DNA of 27,289 nucleotides from a virus. Shown piece after piece: positions 1-6,292 of the stretch (the stretch's first letter is position 1; each line of letters starts with the position of its first letter). Under the pieces are notes generated by a model. That model was not told the origin of the DNA and searched no databases. It was given only the letters and a program-made list of their open reading frames with translations. The stretch covers positions 1-27,289 of the IMG/VR virus record IMGVR_UViG_3300037504_000783. One strand, given 5' to 3'. The position numbers and the translations under genes were made by a program.

Positions 1-2
1 AG

Positions 3-116
3 GATGAACTTGAATCACCTGATTTCGGAAGGTGCGGAAACGATGCAAATGCAGACAAAGATGAATGCTTTGGTGATGGCTTAACTTGTGATTTATTTGA
101 GCGGGCAGGCAAATGA
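3..116 (+). CDS. C-terminal fragment of an unrecognised acidic Cys-containing protein
   Basis: The reading frame is open from the window edge and ends in TGA two bases before an attC-like element. Only 37 residues are visible. They are rich in Asp/Glu and carry three cysteines in a C-x10-C-x6-C spacing. I do not recognise the family and the start lies outside the window. Support for real coding: the frame is open from the edge, and its stop abuts the inverted repeat just as the next gene's stop falls inside the second repeat. That is the usual arrangement of a cassette gene followed by its attC site. Another frame (from 4, ATG) is also open for a short way but gives a less protein-like sequence. 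Confidence 0.45.
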   Translation, partial: DELESPDFGRCGNDANADKDECFGDGLTCDLFERAGK

Positions 117-117
117 A

Positions 118-248
118 GCCTAACGTTGCTGCAATATAATGGCGTAGCGATTAAATGCAATACGCTTAAATAACAGACTAAGTAAAATAAAATAGATAGA
201 TTAAATATTAACCACAACACCGCTATGCATTATGATTGCTTGTTAGGC
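118..248 (+). repeat. attC-like inverted repeat 1 (integron cassette recombination site candidate)
   Basis: The element is 131 bp long and bounded by GCCTAAC (118-124) and its exact complement GTTAGGC (242-248), which fit the attC core boxes RYYYAAC and GTTRRRY. Inside, the 5' arm (to about 149) and the 3' arm (221-248) can pair imperfectly: TTGC..AATATAATG..GCGTAGCG against CGCTATGCATTATGATTGCTT, with bulged bases. Between them lies an unpaired stretch of about 70 bp. Imperfect arms with extrahelical bases and a long variable loop are hallmarks of long attC sites such as the Vibrio VCR type. It follows directly after the stop of the preceding gene. A 20-bp stretch covering the 5' box (107-126) recurs exactly at 672-691. 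Confidence 0.6.
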
Positions 249-283
249 TTTCGTTTTGTGCGGTGGGATTTAAAAGCAAAATT

Positions 284-688
284 ATGGAACAGTACTTAAA
301 TGAATGTGGATATACAATAAGACAAAGTATGTATAATGATTGGAACGGTAAACCAGTTGAAAGAACACCTGATAAATACAGATACAGTTATGATGCCTAC
401 GTAGTGAGTAAAAAAGCGGATGAATACCAGCATGCAGTTTATTCAGATAGATTACTGCAATGGGATTACGACAAACACAACAAACTTTGCAAAAAGCACT
501 TTGGTAATGAGGGGCAATATTGGGATAACAGGAGTGAAGAAAAGATAGAAGCTTTTTTACGGGATTACTATGATAAACCCGAACTTCAACTGGTTGGTAT
601 TATGACTGGATGCAATGTTAGTAACGGATACCCTTACTGGATATTTATGTTTGACTGTGACTTTGGCGGGGAGGCAAATGAAGCCTAA
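284..688 (+). CDS. Hypothetical cassette-borne protein, 134 aa
   Basis: I do not recognise this protein. It is 134 residues, soluble, rich in Tyr, Asp and Lys, with four cysteines (two of them in the C-terminal 30 residues) and a hydrophobic aromatic stretch YPYWIFMF near the C-terminus. I chose the ATG at 284, preceded by an A-rich leader. An upstream TTG at 236 is in frame but falls inside the attC-like repeat. The TAA stop is formed by the GCCTAAC box of the second attC-like element. The gene plus that element therefore makes a unit of about 566 bp between the two predicted G|TT recombination points (243 to 808), the size of an ordinary integron cassette. Confidence 0.65.
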   Translation: MEQYLNECGYTIRQSMYNDWNGKPVERTPDKYRYSYDAYVVSKKADEYQHAVYSDRLLQWDYDKHNKLCKKHFGNEGQYWDNRSEEKIEAFLRDYYDKPELQLVGIMTGCNVSNGYPYWIFMFDCDFGGEANEA

Positions 689-814
689 CGTAGAGCGTAT
701 GCGGTCGTTGCCGTCTTAATTAGAGTTACGAACTTTCAAAATATTACTAATATGAAAAAAGATACTAAACAACCAACTGACTACACGGCAATGCCGTATG
801 ACGCATTGTTAGGC
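683..814 (+). repeat. attC-like inverted repeat 2
   Basis: The element is 132 bp long and bounded by GCCTAAC (683-689) and GTTAGGC (808-814), so almost exactly the length of the first element. The arms pair well: GCGTATGCGGTCGTTGCCGT at 694-713 faces ACGGCAATGCCGTATGACGC at 785-804, with a few mismatches and bulges. The loop of about 70 bp is A/T-rich and contains the ATG (752) of the next gene. The 5' box supplies the stop codon of the preceding gene. The arms differ in sequence from element 1 while box, size and geometry are kept, which is typical of attC sites and untypical of a duplicated insertion sequence. Confidence 0.62.
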
Positions 815-1114
815 GTAGTTATTTCTGGATGTAAGTTTAAATATGCTTCTTACGATTTTAAAGCAGCATACAAGGAACTCCAAAATACAAAACCTGAAAT
901 GTTTATTGACCTTGAAGGAATCGAACATCGGCGTATGGCAGAACTTTACATGCCTGAAGAATTGAAAGAAAAACACAGGGTTTGGAGAATAGGGAAACTA
1001 AGAAGATTACACTTTAATCCAAGCGGTAGGGCATGGAAATTTGAGATAGGGGCAAAACGAGCAAAGACATTTTATGCAAGTGATTTTGGAGTGAATGTTA
1101 TACCACTGACCTAA
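752..1114 (+). CDS. Hypothetical cassette-borne protein, 120 aa
   Basis: An unrecognised basic protein of 120 residues without membrane segments or clear motifs. The central part, around RRMAELYMPEELKEKH, looks helical, and the C-terminus is Lys/Arg-rich. The start is unusual. The best-placed ATG (752) lies in the loop of attC-like element 2, so the 3' arm of that element encodes residues around YTAMPYDALLG. An alternative ATG at 791 also lies inside the element. The first in-frame ATG after the element would remove about 50 residues. If 752 is correct, inserting a cassette here would fuse new coding sequence to a leader supplied by the preceding attC. No function can be assigned. Confidence 0.6.
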   Translation: MKKDTKQPTDYTAMPYDALLGVVISGCKFKYASYDFKAAYKELQNTKPEMFIDLEGIEHRRMAELYMPEELKEKHRVWRIGKLRRLHFNPSGRAWKFEIGAKRAKTFYASDFGVNVIPLT

Positions 1115-1241
1115 TTACGCCTAATGAAAATTTATGGCGCGTTTCAATGCGCTTATAACGGTTAGTAATATGAATAGTTGCGAAAATAAGCACTACAGTA
1201 AATTAAAAGTACAGACGTTCACATTTTAAAAATTTTTAGGG
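1115..1241 (+). other. Spacer with degenerate attC-like motifs and a 19-codon ORF
   Basis: After the stop at 1114 the spacer contains GCCTAAT (1127-1133), a short GCGC..GCGC inverted repeat around 1138-1152, and TATAACGGTTAG (1154-1165). The last resembles TATAACGGCTGG at 2012-2023 downstream of the Mom-like gene. No full partner arm was found, so this is at best a decayed or atypical attC site. An ATG at 1170 opens a 19-residue frame ending at 1229; its leader (taatATG) resembles that of the gene at 752. I see no evidence that it is expressed. Near 1228-1241 the sequence is A/T-rich, leading into the next start. Confidence 0.35.
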
Positions 1242-1922
1242 ATGGGAATTAAAGAAATATACAAAGTACAAAGCATTAAAAAAGAAGAAACAAAACAATG
1301 GTTGCTTTACAAGCACTATGCAAAACGTGTTCCTCCTATCGAATTGGCTTTTGGTTTGTACAAAGATAAAGTTTTGCAAGGTGTTTGTACGTTTGGAATG
1401 CCTGCAAGGATGCTAAATAATGGTTATGGTTGTTTTGGTGATGAAATAGAAGTGAAAACATACGAATTAAATAGACTTGTAATAAACGAAGGGCTTAAAA
1501 AAAATGCACTTTCATATTTTGTTGCAGAATGTTTGAATTTAATTCCTAAACCTTGTTGCATTGTTTCGTATGCCGATGGAAATAACGGACATCACGGCTA
1601 TATTTACCAAGCAACAAACTGGATTTATACAGGTATAACAGCAAGTGAAAAGATGTACATAGATAAACGTAAAAATAAAATTGTACATCCAAGAACAATA
1701 GTGGAAATGTTTGGAAGCCGTGAATTGTCTGTTTTGCCTGATTGGATTGAAGTAAGTAAAGAAGAAAGCGGAAAGTACAGATACTTCCAATTTTTAGGCA
1801 ATAAAACAGACCGAAAAAGAATGAAGAAACATTTAAAATATGATGTATTGCCATACCCAAAAGGAAATAATAACCGATATGATGCAAGCTTTAAACCACA
1901 AACACAAGGTTTACTATTCTAA
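1242..1922 (+). CDS. mom: Mom-family adenine modification protein (copy 1)
   Basis: This 226-residue protein resembles the phage Mu Mom family. Members are GNAT-fold, acetyl-CoA-dependent enzymes that convert adenine in phage DNA to N6-(carbamoylmethyl)adenine and so block many restriction enzymes. Family-like features seen: an N-terminal KHYAKRVPP (about 23-31), FGLYKDKVLQGVCTFG (about 37-52), ELNRLVI, and the strongest block SYADGNNGHHGYIYQATNWI (about 108-127), with the Asp and His/Tyr residues expected near the active site. The C-terminus ends QTQGLLF. The length is close to the 231 residues known for Mu Mom. It shares these blocks with the partial gene at the right edge of the window. 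No SD box; A/T-rich leader with ATG at 1242. It sits alone between two spacers with attC-like remnants, so it may have arrived as a cassette. The family call is confident; activity and target motif are unknown. Confidence 0.8.
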   Translation: MGIKEIYKVQSIKKEETKQWLLYKHYAKRVPPIELAFGLYKDKVLQGVCTFGMPARMLNNGYGCFGDEIEVKTYELNRLVINEGLKKNALSYFVAECLNLIPKPCCIVSYADGNNGHHGYIYQATNWIYTGITASEKMYIDKRKNKIVHPRTIVEMFGSRELSVLPDWIEVSKEESGKYRYFQFLGNKTDRKRMKKHLKYDVLPYPKGNNNRYDASFKPQTQGLLF

Positions 1923-2075
1923 TTGCTTTGAAAAAGTTGAAGCGGGCGGGCTTTTTTCTTTTACGAATGAACCCGATAAAGCTGATTAAGTGAACGAATG
2001 TAGCACTTGCCTATAACGGCTGGCGGTATGCAATCGTTATTTTTTACGGAATTGAAACACAAAAAATAAAATACA
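1923..2075 (+). other. Spacer with an attC-like remnant (ATAACG/CGTTAT)
   Basis: This 153-bp non-coding stretch holds a GC-rich patch AAGCGGGCGGGCTTTTTT (1950-1967), which could form only a 4-bp stem before a T run, so it is a weak terminator candidate for the Mom-like gene. Further on is TATAACGGCTGGCGGTATGC (2012-2031). ATAACG at 2013-2018 pairs with CGTTAT at 2035-2040. The motif resembles 1154-1165 and the VCR-type attC start TATAAC, but no long partner arm was found. I read it as a possible relic of a cassette boundary. Confidence 0.3.
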
Positions 2076-2267
2076 ATGAAACAAGGAGCAATAGAAATAT
2101 TAAGAAAGCACGGATGCTTATACATGAAGGATGATTACAAAGATTTATTTGAAGAACTGGAAGCTTATTATAAACCAAAACCTTGCGATTATTGCGAAGA
2201 AGCTAAACCGCTTAAATATTGTCAAGAATGTTGGGATAAGCTCGAACAGTTCAAACAATGCTATTAG
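2076..2267 (+). CDS. Small Cys4 (zinc-binding candidate) protein, 63 aa
   Basis: The protein has 63 residues: a helical N-terminal half rich in Lys/Glu, then CDYCEEAKPLKYCQECW. This gives two C-x2-C pairs separated by nine residues, a typical zinc-knuckle or treble-clef spacing. The ATG has an A-rich leader (aaataaaatacaATG) as expected in Bacteroidota. The gene stands free between two spacers. Small Cys4 proteins like this are common in phage accessory regions and usually unassigned. Zinc binding is inferred from cysteine spacing alone; no function is proposed. Confidence 0.6.
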   Translation: MKQGAIEILRKHGCLYMKDDYKDLFEELEAYYKPKPCDYCEEAKPLKYCQECWDKLEQFKQCY

Positions 2268-2275
2268 CAAGGTAA

Positions 2276-2380
2276 TTGAAACAAGTATTACAAGTAACTG
2301 GCAAAAGAGAAGAAACTAAATATAAAACAGAATGTTTAACTTGGAACTATAATAATGAACCGACTTTATTTGACATCTAA
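2276..2380 (+). CDS. Possible tiny ORF or gene remnant, 34 codons, TTG start
   Basis: A frame bounded upstream by TAA at 2273-2275 reads from TTG at 2276 to TAA at 2380. Its product begins LKQVLQVTGKREE and ends WNYNNEPTLFDI. The C-terminal residues NEPTLFDI look like a genuine protein end, and the amino-acid mix is protein-like. It fills what would otherwise be a 150-bp gap. There is no ATG, so it could be a real TTG-started peptide or the 3' end of a gene lost by rearrangement. Low confidence. Confidence 0.3.
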   Translation: MKQVLQVTGKREETKYKTECLTWNYNNEPTLFDI

Positions 2381-2417
2381 TACGAAGCAATACAGTAATA
2401 ATTAAATTTTTCGAGCG

Positions 2418-2660
2418 ATGACATTAGAGCAATTAGACGAAAAAGGATTTGTATTCATTGACGAGAATAATAGACCATTCTGGTGCAGGATGTACGGTGG
2501 ACGACCTTGGTTTATGCGGTGGCATGAAGGGCAAAAGTCATGGGTAACACTAAAACCTGTAAATCAAATGGATGTGTGGATGGCACACGAAAAAAAGATA
2601 AGCGATGAACAAGCAGAATTATATCACAAGAAACATGAGGAATTTATTGGCATGGGTTAG
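2418..2660 (+). CDS. Hypothetical protein, 80 aa, Trp-rich
   Basis: An unrecognised protein of 80 residues with many aromatics, including five Trp, and patches FVFIDENNRPFWCRMYGGRP and WVTLKPVNQMDVWM. The C-terminal third is charged and probably helical. The pattern suggests a small beta-rich fold. It overlaps the next gene by 26 bp, implying co-transcription. The ATG at 2418 is the only good start in frame. No function assigned. Confidence 0.55.
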   Translation: MTLEQLDEKGFVFIDENNRPFWCRMYGGRPWFMRWHEGQKSWVTLKPVNQMDVWMAHEKKISDEQAELYHKKHEEFIGMG

Positions 2661-2808
2661 AATTTGGGTGTGGGGGTTTTGCCCTAATTGCAATAGCGAT
2701 GCACCTAAACTATATGACTGCCCTGTATGTGAATGGGACAGAAAAAGTCCATTCAGTAAGGGAAAACGGGCAAAGTATTGGCAAAGGTTTAAAGAGATGC
2801 GTGCGTAA
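2635..2808 (+). CDS. Small zinc-ribbon phage protein, 57 aa
   Basis: The diagnostic part is GFCPNCNSDAPKLYDCPVCEW: two C-x2-C knuckles separated by 11 residues, a zinc ribbon of a type I know from many phage early/accessory regions. After it comes a basic tail with SKGKRAKYWQRF. The ATG at 2635 gives an N-terminus of MRNLLAWVRIWVW, strongly hydrophobic before the first Cys pair. An upstream ATG at 2605 would add ten residues and lengthen the overlap with the preceding gene to 56 bp. Zinc binding is inferred; the role is unknown. It ends just before the promoter region of the late operon. Confidence 0.6.
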   Translation: MRNLLAWVRIWVWGFCPNCNSDAPKLYDCPVCEWDRKSPFSKGKRAKYWQRFKEMRA

Positions 2809-2825
2809 GCTGATGGCGCGTAGTA

Positions 2826-2857
2826 TTTGCATATAATTGACAAATGTGGTATATTTG
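2826..2857 (+). promoter_or_regulatory. Bacteroidota-type promoter before the small terminase gene
   Basis: TTTG at 2826-2829 is followed 20 bp later by TATATTTG (2850-2857), matching the -33 TTG / -7 TAnnTTTG consensus of Bacteroidota primary sigma factors. The ATG of the small terminase is 20 bp further on. A near-identical box occurs before the portal gene. Probably starts the packaging/structural transcript. Confidence 0.65.
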
Positions 2858-2877
2858 AAACTCATTATTGATAACAT

Positions 2878-3303
2878 ATGGCCGGAGCACCAACGAAATA
2901 CAATCCAGATTATCATAACGAAACAGCGTATAAGCTTGCACTGTTGGGGTTAACAGACAAGGAGATAGCTGGCATATTCGATGTTGAAGAAAAAACATTA
3001 AATAACTGGAAGAAAAGTCACGAAGAATTTTTACAGTCCCTAAAAAAGGGGAAACAAATAGCGGACGCGAACGTTGCAAGCAGGCTATATCAAAGGGCGT
3101 GCGGTTATGAACATGAAGAGGAGAAGGTATTTGTCCACGATGGGCAACCGGTACGGGTACAGACAATAAAACATTACCCTCCTGACACGGCAGCTTGTTT
3201 TATCTGGTTGAAAAACAGGAAGGCACGTCTCTGGAAGGACAAACAAGAGGTAGACAATAAGCACAGCGGAAAACTTGATATTGTTAGAAAAGTCATCAAA
3301 TAA
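2878..3303 (+). CDS. terS: Terminase small subunit
   Basis: The small terminase binds phage DNA at the packaging site and hands it to the large subunit. This 141-residue protein opens with APTKYNPDYHNETAYKLALL and has a helix-turn-helix at about 18-46 (LALLGLTDKEIAGIFDVEEK, then LNNWKK). Next comes the segment SLKKGKQIADANVASRLYQRA and the family-typical KHYPPDTAACFIWLKNRKA. This is a well-known small terminase pattern in phages of Gram-negative hosts. The ATG at 2878 follows the promoter by 20 bp. The stop overlaps the ATG of the large subunit by one base, so the two are probably translationally coupled. Confidence 0.85.
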   Translation: MAGAPTKYNPDYHNETAYKLALLGLTDKEIAGIFDVEEKTLNNWKKSHEEFLQSLKKGKQIADANVASRLYQRACGYEHEEEKVFVHDGQPVRVQTIKHYPPDTAACFIWLKNRKARLWKDKQEVDNKHSGKLDIVRKVIK

Positions 3304-4535
3304 TGACATTAGAACTATCCTATACTGATCCGCAGTTAGAGATAATTGACGCGATAGAATCCGGTAAACATAAGTTTGTAATTATAACAAAAGGACGGCG
3401 ATTTGGACTAACAAAAGGCATGGCCAACGCGATAATTGAATGGGCAATACAAGGTGAGCCGGTACTTTGGGGAGATACAATAAGCAGTAACATAGACAGA
3501 TATTTCGAAAGATACATACTACCAGAATTAAAATCTAACAAAATAGGTCACAAATACTCTCTCCAGCAAAAAAAGCTCACGTTCGACGACAGTAATGGCT
3601 TTGTTGATTTCAGAAGCGCGGACAGGCCCGAGAACTGGGAAGGATTTGGCTACAAAAAAATTTTCTTGAATGAAGCTGGAATAATCTTGAAAAATGATTA
3701 TCTGTACACTAATGCCGTGTTGCCAATGCTTATTGACTACTCTGAAAGCGTGCTTATAGCCGGAGGCGTACCAAAAGGCAAGAAAAAGAAAAATGGCACC
3801 GAACACCAATTTTACACCCTATACAAAGCAGCAACAAACAACCAAGAAGGGTTCTGCCATTTTTCATACACGAGCTACGACAACCCAAAGCTGAAAGGTA
3901 ACGACATTAATATCCTTAGAAACGAGATTGCAAGGATGTCAAAGCAAATGGAGCTACAAGAAATATATGGTGAATTTGTGGAAGGCGTTGAAGGCACATT
4001 ATGGGAGCCAGGCCTCATCAGGTATGCAGATATACTACCGGCGATGAAAAGAATCGTTGTACCTGTAGATCCGGCAATAACAGCAAAAAATACATCCGAT
4101 GAAACCGGTATTGTACTATGCGGGCTTGGTGTTGATGATAACATATACGTACTCGATGATCTGTCTGGCAAATACAGCCCAAACAAATGGGCAAACATAG
4201 CCGTGAGGGCATACAATCAAAGAGGAGCGGATACTATCGTTGCAGAGGTCAACCAAGGCGGGGACATGGTTGAATCGGTCATCAAAAATGTATCTGATTT
4301 TACGCGCGTGAAAAAAATACATGCTTACAAGAGCAAATATTTAAGGGCCGAGCCAGTTCTCGGTCTATACGAGCAGGCAAGGGTGTATCACGTGAAAGGC
4401 CTTAATAAACTCGAAAACGAGATGCTAACCTGGATACCAGGGCAAGGCAAATCACCAAATCGTATTGATAGTGTAGTTTACGGTATCACGGAACTAATGG
4501 GGCATGATAATTTCGATGAAGCGGTGCAGTTTTGA
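3303..4535 (+). CDS. terL: Terminase large subunit (ATPase/nuclease)
   Basis: This is the packaging motor: an N-terminal ATPase pumps DNA and a C-terminal RNase H-like nuclease cuts the concatemer. At 410 residues it is on the short side but complete. Residues 30-39 (KGRRFGLTKG) occupy the Walker A position but lack the classical GKS/T. IFLNEAG (120-126) sits at Walker B with Asn where Asp is usual. The nuclease triad is clear: D256 in VPVDPA, E315 in VAEVNQGGDMV, and D389 in NRIDSVVYGITEL. These follow the usual order and spacing. It starts at the ATG overlapping the small subunit stop. Between its stop and the portal start there are 59 bp holding a promoter. Confidence 0.9.
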   Translation: MTLELSYTDPQLEIIDAIESGKHKFVIITKGRRFGLTKGMANAIIEWAIQGEPVLWGDTISSNIDRYFERYILPELKSNKIGHKYSLQQKKLTFDDSNGFVDFRSADRPENWEGFGYKKIFLNEAGIILKNDYLYTNAVLPMLIDYSESVLIAGGVPKGKKKKNGTEHQFYTLYKAATNNQEGFCHFSYTSYDNPKLKGNDINILRNEIARMSKQMELQEIYGEFVEGVEGTLWEPGLIRYADILPAMKRIVVPVDPAITAKNTSDETGIVLCGLGVDDNIYVLDDLSGKYSPNKWANIAVRAYNQRGADTIVAEVNQGGDMVESVIKNVSDFTRVKKIHAYKSKYLRAEPVLGLYEQARVYHVKGLNKLENEMLTWIPGQGKSPNRIDSVVYGITELMGHDNFDEAVQF

Positions 4536-4549
4536 AAAAAACCCCTTTT

Positions 4550-4579
4550 TTTGCTTTAATTAAAAAAATATTATATTTG
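4550..4579 (+). promoter_or_regulatory. Bacteroidota-type promoter before the portal gene
   Basis: TTTG at 4550-4553 is followed 18 bp later by TATATTTG (4572-4579), the same -7 box as upstream of the small terminase. It lies in the terL-portal gap, 15 bp before the ATG at 4595. Its position argues against the longer in-frame portal start at 4532, which would bury the promoter in coding sequence. It may give capsid genes extra transcription over the terminase. Confidence 0.65.
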
Positions 4580-4594
4580 TATAATTTTGTTGTT

Positions 4595-6292
4595 ATGAGC
4601 TCAGACAAAAATATACAAGATGCAGCTAAAATACAGTCAGAGGTAGCATTCTACACTGATTACCTACCCGACACCCCTTATAGCGATGTTTTCTACAGGC
4701 GTGTCAAAAAAATATACAACAACGATACATACAAAACAAACAGATTCCGCGAAGCGTTCGCGGGGGACATTATGCCTTCATGCTCGCTCATTAACAGCTT
4801 GTGGGATCAACTGTACAAGGTTTTCAACGGCCAGGACGCGGTCAAAAGGTTTGATTTTACGTCAGATAATTACAAGGCAGACGCGATTGATTACCTTGCA
4901 AGGTTCAAAGAATTTTGGAAAGTTGATCTTTGGCAGATGTACAAAACAGGTTACAACAACATACTTATTGTTGACCTACCAGATACACAAGAAACAACGT
5001 ATCCTGAGCCATACATGTATTTTGTTGATATATCCGCGGTTGAATCAATAACCTGGGACGGCAACGACATAAGGTCTATACAATTTGTTGATTATATAGA
5101 TGGTGAAAAAGTAACGAGGGCATACGACAACACGTCCTACAAAATCATCAATGAATCTGATGAAATCATATACGAATCCGATCATGATCTTGATTATTGC
5201 CCTGCATTTTTCATCAGTGACCAGTTTTTGAACAGCAAAACTAAAGTACAGCGAAAGAATAACGTTGTTGAAGCGCTCGAAAAGATATTTCAGTACAATT
5301 TCAAATCAGTCGAGGCCTTCAAGGCGGATTTGTTGTACCTTAACCCGGACAAGCAAGCACCAAGATCATCATGCGGTTACGAAACAGCAAACCAAAAATG
5401 TTTTGGCGGCAAGCTCGTGAATCAAAATAAGGAGCCTATTATTGATAACAACATCCAAAAACTTTGCCCAAATTGTGGCCCCAATCAGCATCTATCAGGC
5501 GGGGCGGGAAACCTCATCACAATCGACATGAACAATCAGGCCGTTAGGGATGGGAAGATTAACCCGTCAACTGATTTGTTCAGGTACATTATGCCAGAAA
5601 TCAAAGGCGTGCAAGAACAATACAAAAGGATACTACAGTTAGAAGAATCAATATCGAAATCAATAGCCGGTGAGGACACGATAATTACCAGGGAGGCAAT
5701 CAACGAATTGCAGCAGGAAAGTAAATATCAGGAAAAAGAAACCGTGTTAAAAAACCTTTCTAACACGCTGTCAAACATAATAACGAAAGCAACCACGGCA
5801 ATTTTAGATTTACGGTATGGCGATAGGTTCAAGGGGTGCAACATATTCCTTGGATCAAAATTTTATCTCAGGACTGTTGACGAACTGCAAGCAATGTACA
5901 ACGCTTCGACAAATCAATTACAGCGTAACGACATAATGATGCAGATCATCGAGCTTAAATACGACAATGATCCTCTACGAAAGAAGCGGGAAATATTGCT
6001 GTACAACCTGCTGCCATATTCCGGTCTTGATGATGACAAGTTTATCGAGTACGCGAAAATGAATATTATCGAGAGGCGCGATATTATATTCAGGACAAAT
6101 TTTAACTCGATCGTGAATGAATTTGAGTTGAAATACGGGAACATAATAGTTGTGATGGAAGTTATGCTCAAAGAAAAAGGGGCATATGAAAAAATAGAAA
6201 AAATCAAAGAATTAATTAACGATATTATTAACGAAAATTATATGAAAAATGAGTTATCAAATTCAATTCCTGGAAGCAGTAACGGTGAATGA
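4595..6292 (+). CDS. Portal protein
   Basis: The portal forms the dodecameric ring at the capsid vertex through which DNA passes. Position (directly after terL), length (565 residues) and composition fit: an early segment FREAFAGDIMPSCSLINSLW, a mixed alpha/beta core, and long C-terminal helices (about 330-400 and 430-550). I chose the ATG at 4595 because the promoter lies just upstream; a start at 4532 would add 21 hydrophobic residues encoded by the promoter DNA. Unusual: an insert at about 255-302 carries four cysteines (C260, C269, C291, C294; the last two in LCPNCGPNQHL), resembling a zinc ribbon. The 3' end overlaps the next gene by 44 bp. The family call rests on gene order and overall character more than on a single motif. 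Confidence 0.75.
   Translation: MSSDKNIQDAAKIQSEVAFYTDYLPDTPYSDVFYRRVKKIYNNDTYKTNRFREAFAGDIMPSCSLINSLWDQLYKVFNGQDAVKRFDFTSDNYKADAIDYLARFKEFWKVDLWQMYKTGYNNILIVDLPDTQETTYPEPYMYFVDISAVESITWDGNDIRSIQFVDYIDGEKVTRAYDNTSYKIINESDEIIYESDHDLDYCPAFFISDQFLNSKTKVQRKNNVVEALEKIFQYNFKSVEAFKADLLYLNPDKQAPRSSCGYETANQKCFGGKLVNQNKEPIIDNNIQKLCPNCGPNQHLSGGAGNLITIDMNNQAVRDGKINPSTDLFRYIMPEIKGVQEQYKRILQLEESISKSIAGEDTIITREAINELQQESKYQEKETVLKNLSNTLSNIITKATTAILDLRYGDRFKGCNIFLGSKFYLRTVDELQAMYNASTNQLQRNDIMMQIIELKYDNDPLRKKREILLYNLLPYSGLDDDKFIEYAKMNIIERRDIIFRTNFNSIVNEFELKYGNIIVVMEVMLKEKGAYEKIEKIKELINDIINENYMKNELSNSIPGSSNGE

Noticed and set aside
118-814. Inverted repeats as ends of an insertion sequence or MITE
   Set aside because: No transposase, no target-site duplication was seen, and arm sequences differ between the two elements while box, size and geometry are kept, which fits attC sites better.
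1950-1967. Terminator after the Mom-like gene at 1242
   Set aside because: Only a 4-bp AAGC/GCTT stem precedes the T run; too weak to call.
4686-5051. 121-codon plus-strand frame inside the portal gene
   Set aside because: It is Thr/Arg/Cys-rich and fully overlapped by the portal frame, with no leader of its own; a shadow frame.
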